Shown here: one piece after another, positions 48,001 to 58,859 of the stretch
Position numbering within the stretch: the first letter of the stretch is position 1
How the letters are laid out: each line of letters begins with the position of its first letter
Source of the DNA: Datura wrightii
Taxonomy: Eukaryota > Streptophyta > Magnoliopsida > Solanales > Solanaceae
Direction of reading: 5' to 3'
DNA: 64,000 nt
NCBI GenBank assembly: GCA_035772735.1
Contig: JASDFA010000007.1
Location: forward strand, 129,742,501-129,806,500
Notes under the pieces: generated by a model
Told to the model about the DNA's origin: nothing
Database searches by the model: none
What the model saw: the letters and a program-made list of their open reading frames with translations, nothing else
Position numbers and translations under genes: made by a program

Positions 48001-51000
48001 TTCGAGGAAATAAGGAAGGGAGGCAGCATGATCCAAGTGAAAACTGCAAAACATTAGAGCAAGATAAGGTGAGCAGCTAAGTAAGATAAACAGGAAAAGA
48101 AAATAATAAAATAAGGATAAAAAGAAACAACCAATGAAATGGTCAATAGTTATTACACATGACAAAGGACTCGATGGCACAACAGAGACAGCTGTGGGTG
48201 CACAAGTTGCTCAAAATCAAAACCACATAATATGGATAATAAGCTAAAACTTGATCTAGTCCACTCCTCCCATTCAACCATTCCTTAGTCCTCCCACTGC
48301 TCTATTAAACAATAAAAATAAATATTGGAAGAAAAAATAGTTCTACCCATCAACCACTAAAATAGCCAACCACGGATCCTCTTGTCATTTGGAGGACTAT
48401 TGGGACAAAGAGGAATAGAAGAATTTTGGAATGCAAAAAGAATGATGTAATTATCCTTAAGAACATAATCATTTTTATTAGCCTTTTGGTGCTTCTGTAA
48501 ATGATACAAATGATATCATCGGTCCGCACAGTGCGCCTTGCACTTTTTGTAAAGATTCATTAGCACATTCTTAGTGTTGTTGCATATTTAATAAAATGTT
48601 AACACTAACAACAATATAAGAATAATCAAACTCACAACTTCATACTCAATAATAGAAAGATATATTTAGCAATTGGAAAGGTGGGAACTTGGAAGAATTG
48701 CGATTCAAGATTCTTTTTCTTTAACTATGGTCATTTTCTTTTAATCATTCTTCAATGACTCTTTGAAGAATTTGTCCCCTATTTGAACCATTTATAAATG
48801 AGTCAACTAAGTACTTCAAACCAATTGAAATTTTTTTCCCATCCAAACATGTCAGAATAATCAAAAAATGGAATTGTTTTAATTGAAAGTATATAATCAT
48901 CATGGAATAGAAATATTAAGAGGTAGCGCAGAGAGAACATTATAGAAGTTACTTCCTTTGTCCCATATTATGTTTTGAACCATTTCAAATTAGTAGAATA
49001 ATTAAGGAATTAACTTTAATAATAATTTTTGTTTTGAATTAAGAGGAGAGAATATAACATTAGCTTGGGCAGCTTGTAGCTAAGGGGATAAAAAGGAACA
49101 CTTCATCTTAGTTTGACTTTGAGATGTCTAAAGAATTTGAATCCTTAAAAAAACTATATTATGTTATTATTGTAAGTAATATGTCAAATATTTTAGGAAA
49201 TCCCAAAACAAAAAGGTATTTAACACTAATAAAAAATTTCTTTAGCTTCACAAAAAAAAAACTTTAGGATGTAAGGAATGGAAGTAAGGGAGGGGATATC
49301 AAAGCAACTAGGTCTTATAACCACAAGTCAGTTGGGTTGCTAAGATGGTAAGCACCCTCCACCTCCAACCCTAAGGTTGTGAGTTCGAGTCGCAAAGGGA
49401 GCAAAAAGGTGGGTATTCCTAGGGAGGAGTAAAAAAATAATAATAAAAAGGACAGATTGCTCAATCCAATCAAATTTTCGTTCTTTTCATGTTCATTTTA
49501 ATCCAATACTAGATAATTGTGCTTTAAAGGTAAATTAGGGTTTTTCTAAATCTCACATCCGCTTAAGTAAATCTAGTTTAATTCCAACTAATTGGTGTCA
49601 TGTTGCTTCATTATTTTTATACCCCAAGAGCCCAAAGATTAGACTCGAAAATTTAAAATAGATAAAAAGTTGAAATTTGGAATTTGACTAAGAATGAGTT
49701 GTGAGGAGACTTGTGAGGACAACCCACGAGTCATAAGGTGACTCTAGGGGAGGCCCATGGATTTGATGAGGAAGCTGGAAGAAATGAGACCCCACGGGCA
49801 TGACCACGACTTGTGGTCAGGCCTCACGAGTCGTTGGGTCAGCCGTGGGGTAGGGGAATTAAGAAAAGGAAAGAATAAGGGCAGTAGACTTAACGGAAGG
49901 TTTCCACGAGTCGTGGTTAGACCCCACAATTCATAGGGTGAGTCGTGAGCAAGCATGGAGAAAATTTTATCTAGGCTAGGCAGTGTACATCATGGATGGG
50001 GACCACGAGTCTAGTCACCGATAATGAGTTAAGAAGATTAGATGAGCAGCGTACTTCACAGATGACTAAACAAGTTGTTATCCTGAGCAACGAGTCGTTA
50101 GGTCACCCATTAGGGCCACCTGGTAGTTATTTTCTGCGAATTTAGTAAGGGTTATTTTGTAATTTCTAAATTTCTAAGGACTAAACTACAACGTTTTGGG
50201 TTATGAATTGTGTTTTTTAAAGGGGTTAATTTCATTTTAGACATTTGTTCATCCATGCATGCATAGTAGAAGAGATTTGAGCGGGTGATCAAGCTAGTGA
50301 TCTTCAATTTCCTTCAATTTCCTTTTGGGCATTCGAAGAAGAGTAAGAACTAGCTACCAACAGGTATGTAGGGTTATGAATGGGTGGTTCCTTCCACACC
50401 CATGCCCAATCCCTCTCTAAAAGTATGAAATTTCTATGTCTAATCTATGGGGTTCTAACCCAAATGCATGAATTAGCTATTTCTACACATAGGTACGATT
50501 TGATTATGATTCTATTATCGAATTATGAAGCATGGGAAATTTTTATAATGTTTTCAACTTAAAATTATGTTCTTAGCTTTGTGAATTCAAAAGCCCATTG
50601 ATGAGTTGTTCATGTAATATGAGATTTGTGATGAATGTATGATGATGATGAGATATTATGAAGAAAAGCATTTTTTAAAGCTACTCATGTTTATAATGAT
50701 GTTTTCGATGTGATTTGAATATTATCAAGTATGATAAAGCTTTGGGCAATGCCCACATGTTTAAGTATGAGTGATGATTTTTCTGAATTAAGCTTACCAC
50801 ATGGTTTTTTGAGCAAAGTCTCCCAATTATATTTTCAGCTTGTTGTTTGTTTTGAGTTAAAGATTCCCTATGCATAGCTTACCACATGGTTATTTTTGGA
50901 GTGAAGGCTCCCAATTATATTTTCAGCTTGTGGTATGTTTTGAGTTAAAGCTTCTCATATGCCTGATTTCATATTTGAGATGTATTAATTATTGAGCTTC

Positions 51001-54000
51001 GTCAATAGACGATGTTGAGCTTATTTATAAAATGATGTAGAGCATATGCATGTTTCTGGGAGTAGTTTCTAGCACCGAGCAGGCTAAGGGTCGATCACTC
51101 TATGCCTCAGAATTACGCGCCAACGTACATTTCTACTATTATATGACTTGGGACCTCTACTGGTGAGCTTCCCTTGCCCGAATGGGCCTTGAGCTTGATA
51201 TCGATATCATGGTATCGTCCCTAGCCCTGGAAAGCTTTGGACGGATCTACCCACTTGAGTGTGATAGTTTGGACCACGTAAGTTCTATCGTGGTATGTTG
51301 GTAAAAAGATAAGTCTCCCATTGTTCCTCATGATTTCAGATATGCATATTTTATTACTCATGATATATATATATATATATATCTTAAAGCAGGTTTGACT
51401 CATTTTTCTACTTTACGTATAAATGTCAGAATTTAGCTTTGAGTCAATCGATTCAGTTATGATATTATGAAGCTATGTCATGTTATTTTATGAAGAGATT
51501 ATGATTTTAGAAAGAATACATGCAGCCCTACCCTCAGATTCTTAATGTTCATGACTTACTTGATGCATTGTCTTTAAATGATTTTACTTACTTTAGTGCT
51601 TTTACTTACCTTGCATACTCGGTACATTCCACGTACTGACCGTATTCTTTCTATGTTGTACCATTTTAATGATACAGGACCCGGCTTTCAGCTTCATCCC
51701 CGCTTGTAGTCCGTCTGTCAAAGTTAGCATTCATATTGTGGGTGAGTCCTTATCTCCCAAAGACTAGACTGTACAGACTTCTTTTGTGTATTTCAGTTTC
51801 AGTTGTTTGAGCTAGTTGGGGTCTTGTCCCATCAACTCGTCATATTTAGAGGCTATTCAGACATATGTGTGTACTCAACTTTAGATTATGTTTTTTTGAT
51901 GTTATGTTTAAGTTTAGACTTCCGCTATATTTATGTTGTCGATTATTCAGTTTCGTGAATGATTTAGATGTATGCTTATGTCTTGGGTCGACTTGATGCC
52001 TCTCGGGGTTCCTGTCCTGTGTTATGATTCAGGCCTCCGTTCGGGTCGTGAAAAACTTGGTATTAGATCAATAGTTTTGAAGTGTCCTAGGGTGTATGAA
52101 AGCCGTGTTAAGTAGGGTCTTTTTCATGGGTGTGAAGCACGCCACACTTATGACGAAGAGGCTATGGGATGTTTAGGAAATGTTCCCTTCTTTCATGATC
52201 TATATCAGGCGATGAAAAGTCTTTCTATCCTTCTAATTCGTGCTATTCGAAATTGCAGAATCATGGCTCCTCAAAGAATGAACGAAAGAATAAATGGAAA
52301 TGGACATGGGCGTCAGCAAGCCCCACCTGTCTAGGAGCACCAGGTACCGGAGCCAACTACCCATGCTGAGTTTTGGGCCGCTATTTAGATGCTTGGTCAA
52401 TCAGCAGGCTATTGCACGTATTTTTCAAAATAGCAATTAAGCGGCGGCTGGAGTCCGAGACTTCTTGAGGATGAACCCAACTAGAGTTCCTCAGGTCAAA
52501 AGTAGAAGAGGACCATGAGTTTTTGGATGAGATTATGAAGATCACTGAAATCATGGGGGTGAATGGTGTGGAGTGTGTGGAGTTGGCCTCGTATCAGTTA
52601 AAGGGGGTCGCGCATATATGGTTTCACCAATGGAAGGATAGCAGGGTCGCTGGAGCAGGTCTTTTTACCTGGAAAGAGTTTCATGTTGCATTCTTGGATC
52701 GATTCTTCCCTCGTGAGATGAGGGAACTGAAGGCAGCTGAGTTCGTAAATTTGAAGCAAGGGAGAAAGACAGTACAAGAGTATGCCCTTGAGTTCACTCG
52801 TCTATTGAAATATGCCCCAGAGTTGGTAGCCGATCAGAGGGCGCGGGTAAGTAGATTTGTCCATGGAGTAGCGGGCTATTTGGATAGGGATTGTAGGACT
52901 GCTATGCTCCATCAGGACATGGACTTCCGCGGATAGTTTTGTACACCTAGTAGATGGAGGTGGCACATCTGAGAGAGAGGGAGGCCAAGAGGGACAGGAC
53001 TGATAGTCACAATTCTCACAGCCAGGATTAGGTGGTAGGCACTGACAGCAGACTCAGCAGAGGTCATTAGCTCCAACATCTTTAGCACTGAGTGTGCCGT
53101 CCAGGCCTAGGCATGATTGGAGAGGGCGAGCATCAGGCTCCAGGGGTCAAAGCAGCAGACCCATAGATTCTAGCATCCCAACTTGCTGCAGATGTGGTTG
53201 AGGGCACACAGGCCAATGTTTAGCAGGTATAGGTGCTTGTTTCATGTGTGGGAAGCTCGGACAAATTCTTAGAGATTTGCCAGATGTGATACAGGATCAT
53301 GATGGGTGCCGAGGCCCAATTTCCAGCACAACAGCCCCTCCCGCACGCTCAGCCCATCAGGGGGCATCGACTAGCACAGCTGGCGGTCAGCGCCAGAATA
53401 GATTTTATGCTTTAGCATCCCGCCAGGAGCAGGAGGTCTCCCCGGATATGGTCACTACTATGTTACGAGTTTTCCATATTAATGTTAATGCTTTGTTAGA
53501 TCCGAGGGATGCCTTGTCTTTTGTGACACCTTATGTGGCCAGTATCTTCGGATTCAGTCCCAAAGTCTTGTAAGAACCCTTCTTAGTTTCTACTCCAATA
53601 GGTGACTCAATTATAGCTAGACGGGTGTATAGATGTTGTCCAGTCTCAGTCTTTTAGAAGGTCACCTCAGCAGATTTGATAAAGTTATCCATGACCGATT
53701 TCGATGTTATTCTTGGCATGGATTGGCTATTTGCATGTTATACTTCAGTTATTGTAGAACCCGAGCAGTAGAGTTCAGATTTTCGGGTGAGCCAGTCTTA
53801 GAATGGAAGGGTAGTTTAGTTGTGCCTGTAGGTCATTTCATTTCCTACCTTAAGGCCAGAAAGATGATTTCTAAGGGTTGTGTGTACCACCTAGTTAGGT
53901 TTAAGGACATTGAGTCCAAGACCCCGACTATCCAGTCAGTTCCGGTAGTATGTGAGTACCCAGAGGTCTTTCCACATGATTTACCGGGAATCCCTCCTGA

Positions 54001-57000
54001 GCGGGAGATCAATTTTGGTATTTACCTTCTTGCCGATACGCAACCTATATTTATTCCTCCTTATAGAATGGATCCACCCGAGCTAAAGTAGTTGCAAGAG
54101 TAGTTGAAGGACTTGTTAGATAAGGGTTTCATTAAACCGAGCAAGTCCCCATGGGGTGCACCAATTTTCTTTGTCCGAAAGAAAGATGGTTCTCTTCGCA
54201 TGTGCATTGATTACTGACAATTGAACAAATTCACCGTCAAGAAAAGGTATCCTTTACCCAGGATCAATGATTTAGTTAACCAGCTTTAGGGTGCCAAGTG
54301 TTTCTCAAAGATAGATTTCAAGTCCGGGTATCATCAGCTCAGAGTTCGGGAGTGTGATATATCGAAGACAGCCTTCAGGACACGGTATGGTCATTATGAG
54401 TTTGTAGTTATGTCTTTTGGACTAACAAATGCTCCTGCAAATTTTATGGACCTGATGAATAGGGTTTTCAAGCCATACTTGGACATGTTCGTGATTGTGT
54501 TCATCGATGACAACTTGATATACTCTCGGACCAAGGAGGAGCATGTCGCTCATTTGAGAATAGTGCTTTAGACTCTCAAGGATTGTCAATTGTATTCCAA
54601 GTTCAGCAAGTGTGAGTTTTGGTTGAACTCCATAGCATTTTGGGCCATGTGGTGTCAAGTGAGGGCATCAAGGTGGATTTCAGAAAATAGAGGCGGTGAA
54701 GAATTGGCATAGACTGGTGAATCCTTCATATATTCGGAGTTTCGTGGGTTTAGCTGGCTATTATAGGAGGTTTGTTGAAGGCTTCTCATCTATTGCGGAA
54801 CCTTTGACCAAATTGACTCAAAAGTAGGTGAAGTTCCAATGGTTGGAGGCTTGTGAGAAGAGCTTCCAAGAGTTTAAGACTCGACTTACTTCAGCATCGG
54901 TGTTAACTCTTCCTGAGGGTACTGATGGTTTTGTAGTGTATTGTGATGCTTCGAGAATCGGACTCGGATGTGTATTGATGCAACGTGGGAAAGTGATAGC
55001 ATATGCCTCTAGGCAGTTGAAGGTCCATGAGAAGAATTACTCGACCCACGATCTTGAATTAGCCGCAGTGGTGTTCGCATTGAAGATATGGCGACATTAC
55101 TTGTATGCGGTCCATGTGGATGTGTTTATGGACCACAAGAGTTTGCAATATGTGTTCACTTAGCAAGATCTCAAAGCTACTCAGGACTATCATATGAGTG
55201 TTTTTTACCATCCGGATAAGGCTAATGTGGTAGAGGACACACTTAGTAGACTCTTTATGGAGAGTGTGTCCCATGTGGATGAGGGGAAAAAGGAGTTGGT
55301 GAAAGATGTACATCGACTCGCAAGATTGGGAGTTAGGTTGGTCGACTCGACCGACGGTGGTGTTATTGTCCAGAATGGGTCAGAATCATCCTTGGTGACT
55401 TATGTGAAGGCTAGACAGGATGAGCGCCCGATTTTGGTAAAGTTGAAGGAAGCCGCTCAAAGTCAGAAGGTGGAGGTCTTCTCCCAAAGGGGAGATGGTG
55501 TGCTTCGGTGCCAGGGTCGCCTATGTGTTCCAAATGTTTACAATTTGAGGAGCCGGATGTTGCATGAGGCTCATGGATCCAGGTATTCTATCCATCTAGG
55601 TTCCACCAAGATGTACCGTGACTTACGAGAAATCTATTGGTGGAATGGCATGAAGAAGGATATCGCAGAATTCGTAGCCAAGTGCCCAAACTATCAGCAA
55701 GTGAAGGTTGAGCACCAGAGACTGGAAGGCGTACTTCAGGATATCAGCATTCCTACTTGGAAGTGGGAATAAATTAACATGGATTTCATAACTGGACTAC
55801 CTTGTACTCGCCGACAACATGATTCCATCTGGGTTGTGGTAGACAGGTTGACCAAGACTACACATTTTCTACTGGTGAAAACCATAGACTCACTAGAGGA
55901 TTATGCCAAACTATATATCCGGGAGTTAGTGTGATTGCATGGAGTGCCCTTATCCATTATTTCAGACAGGGTACTCAATTTACCTCAGAATTTTGGAAGT
56001 CATTTCAAAAAGGGCTTGGTACACAAGTTAAACTCAACACAGTATTTCACCCGCAAACGGATGGTCAAGCGGAGCGGACAATCCAAACTCTCGAAGACAT
56101 GTTGAGAGCATGCGTGATGGACTTCAAAGGTAGTTGGGATGATAACTTGCCCCTGATCGAGTTTGCTTACAATAACAGTTATCACCTCTAGCATTCAGAT
56201 GGCACAATTTGAGGCTCTCTATGGTTGGAGATGTAGATCTCCCATCGGATGGTTTGAGGTTGGTGAGGTAGCGATGATAGGACCAGATTCGATTCATGAG
56301 GCTATGGAGAAGGTTCAATTGATAAGGTACAGGTTGAAAACTGCCTAGAGTCACCAAAAGTCCTACGCCAATGTCAGGAGGAGAGAACTTGAGTTCGAGG
56401 TGGATGATTGGGTGTTTCTGAAGGTATCACCCATGAAGGGAATGATGCGATTTGGGAAGAAAGAAAAACTTAGTCCCCGCTATATTGGCCCCTACCGTAT
56501 TGTGAGAAGAGTTGGCAAGGTGGCATATGAATTGGAGTTTCCCTCAGAGTTATCTTTCGTACATCCTATGTTTCATGTATCGCTTTTGAAGAAGTGTTTG
56601 GGGGATCCAGCTTTAGTTGTCTCGGTGAAAAGTGTTGGCGTGAAAGAAAGCCTTAGCTATAAGGAGGTTCCGGTGGAAATATTAGATCGTCAGGTTCGGA
56701 GGCTAAGGAATAAGAAAGTAGCTTCAGTCAAAGTGTTATGGAGGAATCAGCATGTTGAAGGAGCTACGTGGGAAGCCGAAGCGGATATGATGGCTAGATA
56801 CCCACATTTGATCTCTACCGGCTCAGTTCCGACTTGAGTTATCAGTTTTGTCCTAAAATTCTATTAGTTTCATGTTCAGTTCATGTGCGCAAGTTTCTTT
56901 TATGTATATAGGTGTGTGTATGATTTTTGAATTCAGTTCAGCTATGTAATGTGAATCAGAGATAGTCGTTCTGTAAGTTTTTGGTTTTAACTGATTAGTA

Positions 57001-58825
57001 TTTGAATATGATAATTGCATTTTCTCTATTTTCTATGTGTTTTCCAACATTTAAGGATGAATATCCCTAAGGAGGATATATTGTTATACCTCGAGAGCCC
57101 AAAGATTAGATCCGGGAATTTAAAATGGAGAAAAGTTGAAATTTGGCATTTGACTCAGAACGAGTTGTGAGGAGACTCGTGAGGACAACCCAGAGTCGTG
57201 ATATGACTCGTGGGGGAGGCATAGGGATTTGATGAGGAAGCTGGAAGAAATGAGACCCCATAGGCATGACCATGACTCGTGGTCAGGCCTCACGAGTCGT
57301 TGGGTCAGCTGTAGGGGAGGGGAATTAAGAAAAGGAAAGAATAAGGCCAGTAGAATTAAAGGAAGGTTCCTACGAGTCGTGGTCAGACCCCATGATTCAT
57401 GGGGTGAGTCATGAGCAAGCATGGAGAAGTCGAGGCTAGGCAGTGTACATCATGGATGGTGATCACGAGTCGCGGTCACCGGTAACGAGTCGTCATGTTG
57501 CCCGTGAGAAGATCAGATGAGCAGTGTACTTAACGAATGACTCCATGAGTCGTTACCCTGAGCAACGAGTCATTAGGTCACCCGTTAGGGCCACCTGACA
57601 GTTATTTTCTGCGAATTTAGTAAGGGTATTTCGTAATTCCTAAATTCCTAAGGTCTAAATTACGACGTTTTGGGTTATGAATAGTGGATTTTAAAGGGGT
57701 TAAGTTCATTTAGACATTTGTTCATCCATGCATGCATAGTAGAAGAGATTTGAGAGGGTGATAAAGCTAGTGATCTTCAATTTCCTTTTGGGCATTCGAA
57801 GAAGAGTAAGAACCAGCTACTAACAGGTATGTAGGGTTATGAATGGGTGGTTCCTTCCACACCTATGCCTAATCCCTCTCTGAAAGTATGAAATTCCTAT
57901 GTCTAATCTATGGGGTTCTAACCCAAATGCATGAATTTTCTATTTCTACACATAGGTACGATTTGACTATGATTCTTATCGAATTATGAAGCATGGGAAA
58001 TTTTTATAATGTTTTCAACTTAAAATTATGTTCCTAGCTTTGTGAATTCAAAATCCCATTGATGAGTTGTTCATGTAACATGAGATTTGTGATGAATGTG
58101 TGATGATGATGAGGTATTCTGAAGGAAAGCATGTTTTAAAGTTACCCATGTTTATAATAATTTTTTCAATGTGAATTGAGTATTATCAAGTATGATAAAG
58201 CTTTGGGCAATGCCCACATGTTAAGTATGAATGATGATTTTTCCCGAATTAAGCTTTCCACATGGTTTTTGGAGTGAAGGCTCCCAATTATATTTTCAGC
58301 TTGTGGTTTGTTTTGAGTTAAAGATTCCCTATGCATAGCTACCACATGGTTTTTTTTGGAGTGAAGGCTCCCAATTATATTTCAACTTGTGGTATGTTTT
58401 GAGTTAAAGCTTCTCATATGCCTGATTTCATATTTGAGATGTATTGATTATTGATCTCCGTCAATAGACGATGTTGAGCTTATTTATAAAATGATGTAGA
58501 GCATATGCATATTTGGGAGTAGTGTCAAGCATCGAACAGGCTAAGGGTCAATCACCCTATGCCTCAGAACTACGCGCCAACGTAGGTTTATACTATTATA
58601 TGACTTGGGACCTCCCCTGGTGAGCTTCCCTTGCCCGAATGGGCCTTGAGCTTGATATTGATATCATGGTATCGTCCCTAGCCCTAGCAAGGCTTTGGAC
58701 GGATCTACACACTTAAGTGTGATAGTTGGGACCACGTAAGCTCTATCGTGATATGTCGGTTAAAAGACGAGTCTCCCATTGTTCCTCATGATTTCAGATA
58801 TGCATATTTTGTTACTCATGAGATT

Positions 58826-58859
<34 letters not shown>

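Larger units (their letters stand above)
48618..49614 (-). other. segmental duplicate, intact-gene copy, part left of the gypsy insertion
   Basis: Matches 7892 to about 8924 (AAGAATAATCAAAC through GTGTCATGTTGCTT). It is intron 2 sequence of CPSF73-I. Homology resumes at 59570 after the gypsy element. Confidence 0.92.

Noticed and set aside
49375..49391. A- and B-box motifs that could mean tRNA genes (also at 8586, 36509 and 40141)
   Set aside because: None folds into a full tRNA with an acceptor stem and anticodon loop. Tails and target duplications show that they are SINEs.
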